From the NCBI GenBank assembly GCA_005808475.1, contig SYLY01000245.1:1-41301 (forward strand): a stretch of 41,301 bases of DNA, written 5' to 3'. Of the stretch, positions 33,258 through 40,827 are shown piece by piece. The notes under the pieces are model-generated. The model did no database searches and was not told the origin of the DNA. It worked only from the letters and a program-made list of their open reading frames with translations. Positions within the stretch are counted from its first letter, which is position 1, and every line of letters begins with the position of its first letter. The stretch is from Acidobacteriota bacterium. Its GTDB lineage: Bacteria; Acidobacteriota; Terriglobia; Bryobacterales; Bryobacteraceae. Made by a program: the position numbers and the translations under genes.

Positions 33258-34799
33258 ATGGGACACCACCACCTCACCCGGCGCGACATCCTCCGATCCA
33301 TCCCGCTGATCGGCTCGGGTTCGCTTCTGCTCCCGATGCGCGGACAGAAACCCGACACCTCCGCGCCCGCTGTCATTCGCGGCGCGATCCGGGAGCGCTC
33401 GACGGGCAAGCCCGTCCCCGCAAAGATCCGTGTCGTCGAGACCAACACCAACCAGGTCTACATGCCGGCGAGTTCGATCAAGACGATGCCGGACCGGAGG
33501 CACTACTTCTACGCCCGAGGCCAATACGAGGTCGCCGTGCCGGCCGGGCGATACCGCATCGAAGCCGTCCGGGGTCTCGCTCACGAGGTCGCCGAAGGCT
33601 ACACCGAGGTCGGTTCGGGGATCACCCACCAAGTCGATCTCGACATCGCGCCTCTGCTCGACCTCAAGGCGGAGGGCTGGTATTCAGGGAATACACACAC
33701 GCACTACCACCTTCAGATCGACGAGAACCCCGACGACCGCATCCGCATGGTGCCGCCGGCCGAGGATCTGGACGTCAGCGTCCTCAGCTATCTGATCCGC
33801 ACCGACTCCCCCTACATCACCAACCGATATCCGGTTGGCCGCCTTCCCCAGTTCTCGCGGGACGGCTCGATCATGGACATGGGCGAGGAGGCGCGCAACA
33901 ATAAGGCGTTCACCGACTTCGGCTACGGTCACGTGCTGTTCCTGAACATACCCCGCTCGATCGAACCGGTATCCACAGGCCTGCTGTCGAAAGACGGCAA
34001 GGCGCCCGACTACCCGACATTGTCCACGCTTTGCCAGCAGGCGCGCGACCTGGGCGGCACGACCGTGTGGTGTCACAATGGATCGGGCATGGAGTCGCCC
34101 GTGGCGGCATCGCTCGGGCTCATGAACGCCTACAACTTGGCGGACGGCTTGGCGGCGGACTACTCGCGGTACTACGCGTTGCTGAATTGCGGATTGCCCA
34201 TCGCCGCGTCATCCGGGACGGATTGGTGGATCTACGATCACAATCGCGTTTATGTGCAAGTGGAGGGCCAGTTCAGCTACGACACCTGGATCGCCGGGCT
34301 GCGCGCGGGGCGGACCTTCGTCACCAACGGTCCGTTGGTCCGGTTCACCGTCGATGGCAAAGGGCCGGGCGCGACCGTGAGTCCGGCGAAGGGAGTCGTA
34401 CAGGTGCGAGCCGAGGTCACTTCGCGCATCCCGTTCGACCGTTTGGAGATCGTGCGCGACGGCGAAGTGATCGCCGATCAGCCCTCCGTCCAAGGCCGCC
34501 ATGTCAAGCTCGAGCGCGAGATAGCGGTGGACGAGGGCGGCTGGATCGCGGCGCGCGTCTCAGGAGCCGCCAAGACCTACGCCGGGTATCCGGTGTTCGC
34601 GCACTCGAGCCCGGTCTATCTTCGCGTCGAGGGAACCGGATTCCGCAAGGCCGTGGCCGTGGGAGCGTTCATGGACGAGATCGAACGTTCGAAGCGGTCG
34701 ATCCACAAAACGTTTCGATTCGAAAGCGATCGTCAACGGGCGCTCGCTGTCGGCAAGTTCGAGGAGGGACGCCGTGCGTTCGCCAAACTCCTCGCCTGA
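33258..34799 (+). CDS. Tat-exported CehA/McbA-type metallohydrolase-like protein
   Basis: This 513-residue protein has a twin-arginine signal ('HLTRRDILRSIPLIGSGSLL'). Residues about 38-130 look like a carboxypeptidase-regulatory/transthyretin-like beta domain ('GAIRERSTGKPVPAKIRVVE', 'GQYEVAVPAGRYRIEAVRG'). A PHP-like domain opens at 'GWYSGNTHTHYH' with His147, His149 and His151, and later holds 'TTVWCHNGSG' and 'AASSGTDWWIYDHNRVYV'. CehA and McbA hydrolyse carbamate pesticides, but most relatives have unknown substrates. The C-terminus is beta-rich ('DRLEIVRDGEVIAD'). The downstream hydrolase starts inside its 3' end. Confidence 0.82.
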   Translation: MGHHHLTRRDILRSIPLIGSGSLLLPMRGQKPDTSAPAVIRGAIRERSTGKPVPAKIRVVETNTNQVYMPASSIKTMPDRRHYFYARGQYEVAVPAGRYRIEAVRGLAHEVAEGYTEVGSGITHQVDLDIAPLLDLKAEGWYSGNTHTHYHLQIDENPDDRIRMVPPAEDLDVSVLSYLIRTDSPYITNRYPVGRLPQFSRDGSIMDMGEEARNNKAFTDFGYGHVLFLNIPRSIEPVSTGLLSKDGKAPDYPTLSTLCQQARDLGGTTVWCHNGSGMESPVAASLGLMNAYNLADGLAADYSRYYALLNCGLPIAASSGTDWWIYDHNRVYVQVEGQFSYDTWIAGLRAGRTFVTNGPLVRFTVDGKGPGATVSPAKGVVQVRAEVTSRIPFDRLEIVRDGEVIADQPSVQGRHVKLEREIAVDEGGWIAARVSGAAKTYAGYPVFAHSSPVYLRVEGTGFRKAVAVGAFMDEIERSKRSIHKTFRFESDRQRALAVGKFEEGRRAFAKLLA

Positions 34800-35865
34800 T
34801 TCCCGGTGGACGCGCCGGGCCTTCGCCACGCTGCCCGCCATGGCCGCCGCGCAGACCATCGACGGCGAGATCCGCCGGATGGCCGAGGCGCCGCCGTTGG
34901 CGATGCGTTTTACCGGCTCGACCACGGCCGAGTTCACCAACTGGCGCGGCGCTTTCCAGGCGAAGCTGGGCGAACTGCTCGGCCCGATCGATCCACCCGC
35001 CCGTTGGGACATGGTGGAGGAGTCGCGCTCGGAACGCGAAGGCGTGCGCCGGCTCTCGCTGGTGCTCCGCGCCGGGGGAGTCCGGGACTTACCGGTCCAT
35101 TTACTCGAGCCCTCCGGGTCCGGAAAGCGCGCCGCGGTGCTCGCCCTGCATGGGCACGGAAAGCACGGCTACGATCCGGTGGCAGGAATCGCCGAGACAC
35201 CGGAGCGCCGCGCGGATCTCGACAAGGCGAATTACGACTACGGTTGGCAACTGGCGCGGCGCGGCTATCTGGTGGCGGTTCCCTGCTTCACTCCCTTCGG
35301 CCGGCGCCTCGGCGATCCGGCGGCGTACAAAGGCGAGGACCCGTGCGGAGTCACCTTCGTGCGCATGCAGTTATTCGGCCAGGTGCTGATGGGGGAGAAC
35401 CTGCGCGACGCGCTCTGGGCGCTCGAACTGCTCGCCTTGCATCCCCGCGCCGACCCGGCTCGCATGGCCTGCGTGGGACTCTCCTACGGCGGCCGCATGG
35501 CGATGCTCACCGCCGCGATGTCGGATCGCATCCGCGCCGCCGTTTGTTCGGGCGCGCTGAACGTGATGCAGGAGCGGGTGCGGGGCCGCTACGGCTGCGG
35601 CGCGCAGGTGATCCCCGGCCTGCTGAAATATGGCGACGTACCCGAGATCGGATCGCTGATCGCGCCCCGCCCGTGCGTCTGGGAGGTGGGCCAGAAGGAC
35701 GGGCTGATGGTCAAGGCGTGGCTGGAACCGTCGCTCGAGCGGATGCGCCGCGCGTGGAAGGCCGCCGGCTCGCCGGATAACCTGCAAGTGGACTCGTTCG
35801 ATGGCGGACACCGGTGGAACGGAGCGGCCGCGTACCCGATGTTGGAGCGCGTGTTGGGCGGGTAG
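34774..35865 (+). CDS. Tat-type exported alpha/beta-hydrolase (acetyl esterase-like)
   Basis: This 363-residue protein starts at GTG 34774, inside the end of the preceding gene (26-base overlap). The N-terminus 'SRWTRRAFATLPAMAAAQ' looks like a Tat signal. The nucleophile elbow is 'GLSYGGRMAML' with Ser237, the probable catalytic His346 lies in 'FDGGHRWNG', and 'VLALHGHGKHGYDPVAG' supplies the oxyanion region. It resembles the abhydrolase-7/acetyl xylan esterase group often found with glycan utilisation genes. It is coupled to the CehA/McbA-type protein, suggesting they act on the same extracellular substrate. Confidence 0.82.
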   Translation: MRSPNSSPDSRWTRRAFATLPAMAAAQTIDGEIRRMAEAPPLAMRFTGSTTAEFTNWRGAFQAKLGELLGPIDPPARWDMVEESRSEREGVRRLSLVLRAGGVRDLPVHLLEPSGSGKRAAVLALHGHGKHGYDPVAGIAETPERRADLDKANYDYGWQLARRGYLVAVPCFTPFGRRLGDPAAYKGEDPCGVTFVRMQLFGQVLMGENLRDALWALELLALHPRADPARMACVGLSYGGRMAMLTAAMSDRIRAAVCSGALNVMQERVRGRYGCGAQVIPGLLKYGDVPEIGSLIAPRPCVWEVGQKDGLMVKAWLEPSLERMRRAWKAAGSPDNLQVDSFDGGHRWNGAAAYPMLERVLGG

Positions 35866-35870
35866 CCCGG

Positions 35871-36686
35871 CTACAGCGCCTCCGACCGCCGCCAGTAATC
35901 CTCGAAGAGCCCTTTCATCGCCTCGGCCATGCCCGGGTGATCGAACTGCACCGCGGTCCAGGCGGGCTTGGTCACCAGCGGATCCAGCAGCGCGATCATA
36001 CCGCGCGACCCATCGAATAGCGCCAGCTTCATTGGCAGAGACCGGATGCGGTGCACTTCGATGCCCGCCGCCTGATAGTCGGCCAGCCTCTGGCGGTGCG
36101 CCTCGTCGACGCCGCCCTCGAGCAGAATCCGGCACGACACACCGCGCTCGGACGCCTTCTTCACCAGTTGTTCGTCCAGCGGATCCACCGCGTAGGGCGG
36201 CCGCGAAAACTCGAGATATTCCGCGCTCGCCTCGCCGATCAACTTCCGGTACTGGGCGGCCGTGTGGCCGGGTTCGGCGACAATGCGCAGGTAGTCGAGC
36301 GTTCCCCGCCCTTCGCGTCCCACCGAGTAGGCGCGGTTCAAGTCCTCCACCACGACGGCGGCGGCGCGGCTCTGCTCGCCGATCTCCACCTCCAACTGCT
36401 CGCGCCGGCGCGCGATGAAGTGGGGCACCGCCAATTCCGGCTCGATGGCCGAGAACAGCTTGGTCTTTTCCTGCACCACGCGGGCGAAACCCTTTTCCGC
36501 CAGACTGTCGAGCACCTCGTAGATCTTCTGGCGGGGCACGTCCGCGCGAGCGGCCAGTTCGAGCGCCTTGAACCTGGAGTGACCGAGCAGCACCATGTAG
36601 GTACGGGCCTCGTAGGCATTCAAGCCGATCTGTTGGAGCCGCCTCCAAAACTTCTGGAAGTCGGTCTCCTGCAGCTCCATGTTCAT
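35871..36686 (-). CDS. TrmB-family transcriptional regulator
   Basis: This 271-residue regulator has an N-terminal winged helix of TrmB type ('GLNAYEARTYMVLLGHSRFK', 'ALELAARADVPRQKIYEVLD', 'SLAEKGFARVVQEKTKLFS'), a coiled helix (about 90-115) and a C-terminal phospholipase-D-like/effector region ('IGEASAEYLEFSRPPYAVD', 'ASERGVSCRILLEGGVDE', 'GIEVHRIRSLPMKLALFDG'). TrmB proteins are best known as sugar-responsive regulators in archaea; the effector-like domain here suggests it senses a small molecule. It is divergent from the fatty acid hydroxylase-type/DUF362/redoxin operon and is the obvious candidate to control it. The ATG at 36680 is an alternative start. Confidence 0.85.
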   Translation of the reverse strand: MNMELQETDFQKFWRRLQQIGLNAYEARTYMVLLGHSRFKALELAARADVPRQKIYEVLDSLAEKGFARVVQEKTKLFSAIEPELAVPHFIARRREQLEVEIGEQSRAAAVVVEDLNRAYSVGREGRGTLDYLRIVAEPGHTAAQYRKLIGEASAEYLEFSRPPYAVDPLDEQLVKKASERGVSCRILLEGGVDEAHRQRLADYQAAGIEVHRIRSLPMKLALFDGSRGMIALLDPLVTKPAWTAVQFDHPGMAEAMKGLFEDYWRRSEAL

Positions 36687-36696
36687 GTTTCTGCTT

Positions 36697-36717
36697 CGTG
36701 TCCCCTCATTCTACACG
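36697..36717. promoter_or_regulatory. Candidate operator: CGTGT-N11-ACACG inverted repeat
   Basis: The inverted repeat lies between the divergent TrmB-type gene and the fatty acid hydroxylase-type gene. It spans minus-strand TAGAAT (plus-strand ATTCTA, 36708-36713), a possible -10 for the regulator 21 bases before its ATG. The spacing suits a dimeric winged-helix protein. Arms of five bases can occur by chance. Confidence 0.3.
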
Positions 36718-36729
36718 CTCGGGAACAGC

Positions 36730-36735
36730 TAGTCT
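36730..36735 (+). promoter_or_regulatory. -10-like TAGTCT before fatty acid hydroxylase-type operon
   Basis: TAGTCT ends 6 bases before ATG 36742. The GGAAG between them is too close to the start codon for a normal Shine-Dalgarno sequence. A leaderless start is implied for the operon that carries the selenoprotein gene. Confidence 0.45.
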
Positions 36736-36741
36736 GGAAGC

Positions 36742-37548
36742 ATGATCTATGCCGTTTGGCTGTCCGGCCTCGGCCTTCTGTTCTGGATCCTCGAGCGGAT
36801 CTGGCCGCGCCGGCCGGCTCAGCCGGTCTGGCGGAAGGGAATCGTTTCCGACCTGGCCTATGTCGTGTTCAACGCGCATGTGCTCGGCGTGGCGATCGGC
36901 AACCTGAGCATCGGCGCGACCGCGTGGCTCGACGCCGCGCTCCGGCAGGCAGGCTGGAAGAACGCCGTCTACGCGGGTGTCCTCGCGGAACTGCCGTTCT
37001 GGACGCAATTCGCGATCTGGTTCCTGGCTCTCGACTTCGCGCAGTGGTGCGTCCACAATGTCCTGCATCGAGTCCCGGCGCTGTGGGAGTTCCACAAAGT
37101 GCACCACAGCATCGTCGACATGGACTGGATTGGCGACTGGCGCTTCCATTGGGTGGAGATTCTGGTCTATCGCGGCTTCCTCTACATCCCGGGCGCGATG
37201 CTGGGCGCCACCGGCGAGGTCATGTTTTGGGTGGGCGTTCTCAATACGCTGGTTGGCCACTTCGCGCACGCCAATCTCCGTTGGCGGATCGGACCGTTGC
37301 GATACCTGATCAACAGCCCGGAGATGCACATCTGGCACCACAATCACCCGGACGAAGGGCCCATCAACCGCAACTTCGGACTCACGCTCGCCGTGTGGGA
37401 CTGGCTTTTCGGCACGGCGAACGTGCCGGATCGCGACCCCGGACGCCTCGGCTTCGCCGGGATCGAAAGCTATCCGGAACAATTGCCCGGACAGTGGCTC
37501 GCGCCGTTTTGGCCTCGAATTCGCGGTGGTAGAATCGAATCGAAATGA
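36742..37548 (+). CDS. Sterol desaturase/fatty acid hydroxylase superfamily membrane protein
   Basis: This 268-residue integral membrane di-iron enzyme has four or five hydrophobic segments and the complete histidine set: HNVLH (105-109), HKVHH (118-122), His173 and His176 ('GHFAHAN') and HIWHH (196-200). Such enzymes hydroxylate or desaturate sterols, hopanoids, fatty acids or carotenoids. The bacterial substrate cannot be named from sequence. The stop overlaps the DUF362 start as ATGA, so the next genes are co-translated. Confidence 0.9.
   Translation: MIYAVWLSGLGLLFWILERIWPRRPAQPVWRKGIVSDLAYVVFNAHVLGVAIGNLSIGATAWLDAALRQAGWKNAVYAGVLAELPFWTQFAIWFLALDFAQWCVHNVLHRVPALWEFHKVHHSIVDMDWIGDWRFHWVEILVYRGFLYIPGAMLGATGEVMFWVGVLNTLVGHFAHANLRWRIGPLRYLINSPEMHIWHHNHPDEGPINRNFGLTLAVWDWLFGTANVPDRDPGRLGFAGIESYPEQLPGQWLAPFWPRIRGGRIESK
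37527..37535 (+). promoter_or_regulatory. Extended -10-like element inside the fatty acid hydroxylase-type gene, upstream of DUF362 gene
   Basis: TGGTAGAAT (TGn plus TAGAAT, 37530-37535) ends 9 bases before ATG 37545, within the last codons of the upstream gene. It could be an internal promoter giving the DUF362 and redoxin genes separate expression. Confidence 0.35.
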
Positions 37549-38675
37549 AAGCCCCTACGATGTCGCGCCGGGAGCTGTTCGCGGCCATGCTGGCCACGCC
37601 TTCGCTCGCCGCGCCGGCGCTGGCCGCAGGTCCGGTGGCGATCGAAAAATGCCCGTCGTACGATCAGGACCAAGTCGCGCTGCTGAATGGCATGTTCGAC
37701 AAGATCGGCGGACTCGAGCGACTGGTCAAAGGCAAGACCGTGACGGTGAAGGTCAACCTCACCGGCAGCCCCGCGCTGAAGTTTCAAGGGAAGGCCCTGG
37801 GCGCGACCCACTACACGCATCCGAAACAAATCGGCGCGTTTGCGTTCCTGGCGCACAAGGCCGGCGCCAGGCGAATCCGGTTCGTCGAAAGCGCCTGGGG
37901 CACGGCCGGCCCGCTCTCGGAATACATGTTGGACTCCGGCTGGAACGTCCGCCAACTTCTGGCCGCGGCGCCGAACGTCGAATTCGTGAACACCAACGGC
38001 ATCGGAATCTACCAGAAGTACGCGAAGTTCCAGACGCCGGGCGGCGGATGGATTTTCCCATCGTACGTCCTCAACAAGATTTACGAAGAGACGGACGTGC
38101 TGGTGTCGATGGCGAAGATGAAGAACCACGCGACCTGCGGCGTGACGCTGGCCATGAAGAACATCTTCGGAATCACGCCGTCGTCGATCTACGGGGACGA
38201 CGCGGGAGTGGACGAGCCGAACGAGAACCCCACGCTCGGCCGCGCCGCCGTCTGCCACGCGGGCAAGCGCCAGCCGGCGCGGATCGCCGAGCCGGAAAAG
38301 GACCCGTCGTCCATCCGCGAATCGTTCACGCGCATGCCGCGTATCGTCGCCGAGTTGAACGCGGCCAGACCCATCGGCATCTCGATCATCGACGGCATCG
38401 AGACCGTTACAGGCGGCGAAGGACCGTGGATTCGCGGTCTCGCGCACGTGAAGCCGGGAGTGATGATCGTGGGCGCGAACGCGGTGAACACCGACGCGGT
38501 CGCGACCGCGGTGATGGGCTACGATCCGCGCGCGGCGCGCGGCGCGGGCGCGTTCGCCAAGTGCGACAACCAGTTCCTGCTGGCGGAAACGCTCGGCGTG
38601 GGAAGCGCGGATTTGAAGCGGATCGAAGTGCGGGGAGTCTCCATCCCGGACGCGATGTTCCGGTTCCCCGGATGA
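37545..38675 (+). CDS. Tat-exported DUF362 protein
   Basis: This 376-residue protein carries a Tat-like signal ('MSRRELFAAMLATPSLAAPA') and a DUF362 domain: 'VTVKVNLTGSPALKF' near the start, 'IGAFAFLAHKAGARRIRFVE', 'DVLVSMAKMKNHATCGVTLA' with 'MKNIFG', 'ISIIDGIETVTGGEGPW' and 'GANAVNTDAVATAVMGYDP'. Many DUF362 proteins carry ferredoxin-like cysteine clusters; none is visible here. The biochemical role is unknown. It overlaps the gene before and the gene after by ATGA, so it is translated together with the fatty acid hydroxylase-type enzyme and the redoxin. Confidence 0.85.
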   Translation: MKAPTMSRRELFAAMLATPSLAAPALAAGPVAIEKCPSYDQDQVALLNGMFDKIGGLERLVKGKTVTVKVNLTGSPALKFQGKALGATHYTHPKQIGAFAFLAHKAGARRIRFVESAWGTAGPLSEYMLDSGWNVRQLLAAAPNVEFVNTNGIGIYQKYAKFQTPGGGWIFPSYVLNKIYEETDVLVSMAKMKNHATCGVTLAMKNIFGITPSSIYGDDAGVDEPNENPTLGRAAVCHAGKRQPARIAEPEKDPSSIRESFTRMPRIVAELNAARPIGISIIDGIETVTGGEGPWIRGLAHVKPGVMIVGANAVNTDAVATAVMGYDPRAARGAGAFAKCDNQFLLAETLGVGSADLKRIEVRGVSIPDAMFRFPG

Positions 38676-39745
38676 CCCGGCTGGCCGCTGTCGCGGCGCT
38701 CCTGGTCTCGGCGAGCCTCGCGCAGAATCGCGACCGCCTTCGTCCGTTGCCGCCAGCCAGCAAGGATGCCAAAACCGGTCCCGCCGTGGGCGGGCGGATC
38801 CCGGATTTCCGCCTCCCCGATCAAACCGGAGTCGAGCGGGATTTCGCGAGTCTGCGCGGTCCCAAGGGCTTGGTGCTCGCTTTCGTACGTTCGGCCGACT
38901 GGTGACCCTACTGCAAAGCCCAACTGGTCGAGTTGGAACAAAAGCGGTCCGAGTTCGATTCGCGCGGCCTACGGGTCGCGGTGATTACCTACGACAGCCC
39001 GCCAATCCTGAAGGACTTCGCCGCGCGGCGCAAGGTAACGTATCCGCTGCTTTCCGACAACGATTCGGCGGTGATTCGCCGGTTCGGGATTCTCAATACC
39101 AACGTGGCGGCCAACACGCCGTTCCATGGAGTTCCCTTCCCCGGCACGTACGTCGTCGACGCCAAGGGAGTGGTGAAGTCGAAGTACTTCGAGGACGATT
39201 ACCGCGACCGTTTCAGCGCCGGCAATATCCTTTATCGAGAGTTCGACACGGGGCTGGGAATCGGGTCCGCGACCAAGACGGACCACCTGACGCTGCGGAC
39301 CTCGGCGAGCAACGCGACCGTGTTCACCGGCAGCCGCATCGTATTGGCGATCGAGATCGAATTGCCCCGAAAGATGCACATCTACGCACCCGGCGTTCAG
39401 GGCTACAAGGCGATCGAGTGGAAGATGGAGGAGGCCAAGCAGGCTCTGGCGATGCCGGTCCGGTTCCCGCCGTCGCGCCCGATGCGGCTAAAGGCCATTA
39501 GCGAAACGGTTCCGGTGTACGAAAAGAAGGTCCGGCTCACGCGCGATCTCGCCGTGGGAGTGGCGGCCGAACTCGGCGAAGCGATGAAGAAGGGCGAACT
39601 GGAGGTGGCCGGAGTGTTCGAGTACCAGGCCTGCGACGACAAGGCTTGCTACCTGCCACGATCGGTGCCGGTGAAATGGAAGTTCGCGATCGATAAGCCG
39701 GACAGCCAGCGCGCCCCCGCCGCGTTGCGCGACAAGGTGCAGTAG
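38672..39745 (+). CDS. Selenocysteine-containing redoxin fused to a DsbD N-terminal-like domain (in-frame TGA at 38903 read as Sec)
   Basis: Read through one TGA (38903-38905), this is a 357-residue exported thiol-redox protein. Signal peptide: 'MTRLAAVAALLVSASLAQ'. The redoxin (AhpC/TSA-like) domain at about 40-190 starts 'GGRIPDFRLPDQTGVERDF' and holds the active site 'SADWUPYCKAQL', with Sec78 and Cys81 where relatives have Cys-x-x-Cys. It continues 'LRVAVITYDSPPILKDFAAR', 'YPLLSDNDSAVIRRFGI' and 'PFPGTYVVDAKGVVKSKYF' in the same frame. Residues about 205-345 resemble the DsbD N-terminal domain, with the cysteine pair Cys321/Cys326 ('YQACDDKACYLP'). No frameshift or other stop occurs. ATG 38672 overlaps the DUF362 stop (ATGA). 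Without recoding, a 77-residue fragment lacking the active site would result. Confidence 0.85.
38903..38936 (+). other. UGA selenocysteine codon with downstream bacterial SECIS-like hairpin
   Basis: TGA at 38903-38905 is followed, 14 bases later, by a perfect 6-bp hairpin: CCAACT (38920-38925), loop GGTCG (38926-38930), AGTTGG (38931-38936). The loop starts 20 bases after the TGA and begins GGUC, like the GGUCU loop of the E. coli fdhF SECIS that SelB recognises. The codons forming the arms include CAA and TTG, minor choices in this GC-rich sequence, which suggests the RNA structure itself is selected. Confidence 0.75.
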
Positions 39746-39755
39746 GCCGGCGAGC

Positions 39756-40565
39756 CTACCAGTGCATCACGAAGCCGCCGTCGACGTTGATGGTTTGCCC
39801 GGTGATCTGCGACGCGCGCGCCGAACCGAGGAACACCACCATGTTCGCCACGTCCGAGGCGGACTGCCATGTGCCGAGCGGCACCACCTTGCGGATCTTC
39901 TCCGCCGACCACGTCTCGTAGTCGACTTTCTCCGCATCCGGCTGCCCGTCGTTCCACGCCCGCCAGATCCCATGGTTCAGCGGCGTCTTCACCATCCCCG
40001 GACAGACCGTATTCACTCGGACGCCGTGCGGCGCCAAGTCCTTCGCCATGCACTGCGCGAAGTTGATGTTGGCGGCCTTGGACGCGCTGTAGGGAGGATC
40101 GGTCTGCGATCCGATCTGGCCGGCCACCGACGCGATGAACGTCATCGATCCGGAGCGCCTTCGGATCAACGCCGGAGCCGCCTGATGCGCCACGTTGACC
40201 ATTCCCATCACGTTCACTTCCAGCACGCGGGGCCAGTCGGAAGGTTCCAGCCGCAGGAAGGGAAAGCCGAACTTTCCCGAGCCGCGCGCCGCCGAATGCA
40301 CCACATGATCGATGTGGCCGAGCCGCGTCTCGGCGTCCTCGAACGCGGCCCGCACCGCATCGCGGTCGGTGACATCCACCACGCGGCCAATCGCGCGCGC
40401 GCCGAATTCCCGCGACACTTCCTCCGCGCGAGCTTCCGTATCGGGCGACAGATCCCAGATGGCCGCATCGGCTCCCTCGGCGGCGAATGCCTTCGCCACG
40501 GCGAGTCCGATTCCGCTCGCGCCGCCGGTCACCACCACGCGCGCGCCCTTCAGCCCGAGATCCAT
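39756..40565 (-). CDS. Short-chain dehydrogenase/reductase
   Basis: This 269-residue classical SDR oxidoreductase has the NAD(P)-binding TGGASGIG at 13-20, 'VDVTDRDAV', a catalytic Ser146 ('FIASVAG'), and the Tyr159-x-x-x-Lys163 pair ('YSASK'). The C-terminus 'ITGQTINVDGGFVMHW' is typical. An acidic residue (Asp38 in 'IWDLS') at the end of the second strand favours NAD(H) over NADP(H). The substrate is unknown. Its ATG shares a base with the stop of the PCP_red gene (TAATG), so the two are coupled. Confidence 0.92.
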   Translation of the reverse strand: MDLGLKGARVVVTGGASGIGLAVAKAFAAEGADAAIWDLSPDTEARAEEVSREFGARAIGRVVDVTDRDAVRAAFEDAETRLGHIDHVVHSAARGSGKFGFPFLRLEPSDWPRVLEVNVMGMVNVAHQAAPALIRRRSGSMTFIASVAGQIGSQTDPPYSASKAANINFAQCMAKDLAPHGVRVNTVCPGMVKTPLNHGIWRAWNDGQPDAEKVDYETWSAEKIRKVVPLGTWQSASDVANMVVFLGSARASQITGQTINVDGGFVMHW

Positions 40566-40819
40566 TATTCGAAGCCGTATTCGTAGGGATCGAGGCCGAG
40601 CCGCTCCATCTGCCGCGGCAGTTCGGAGCGCAAAGCCTCGGGCGTCGAATCGATCCAGGCCTGCACCACGGTCCCCGTTCCCACGCGCGACTTGCCTTCG
40701 TTGTCCGCGATCGATTCGGCGGTTTCGCGCACGCGGGCGCTGATCTGCTCGCGTACCGGCAATGGCGTCTGCATCAGGATTTGATGCAGCAAATCTTCGG
40801 CGGCTTCGTTCCAGTCCAT
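40565..40819 (-). CDS. Small PCP_red-domain protein
   Basis: This 84-residue protein starts at ATG 40819. The pattern 'MDWNEAAEDLLHQILMQTP' then 'LPVREQISARVRETAESIAD' and 'TVVQAWIDSTPEALRSELPR' matches the small helical PCP_red domain first described at the end of the light-independent protochlorophyllide reductase B subunit. Here it stands alone, in an organism with no sign of photosynthesis in this window. Its function outside pigment synthesis is unknown. It precedes the SDR in a two-gene operon and is divergent from purC across 22 bases. Confidence 0.72.
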   Translation of the reverse strand: MDWNEAAEDLLHQILMQTPLPVREQISARVRETAESIADNEGKSRVGTGTVVQAWIDSTPEALRSELPRQMERLGLDPYEYGFE

Positions 40820-40827
40820 CAGGACGC

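Noticed and set aside
38903..38905. In-frame TGA as a simple nonsense mutation or sequencing error in a redoxin pseudogene
   Set aside because: The coding pattern continues without any other damage for 280 codons, the stop falls precisely on the catalytic cysteine position, and a SECIS-like hairpin follows. An error cannot be fully excluded without reads, but recoding explains more.
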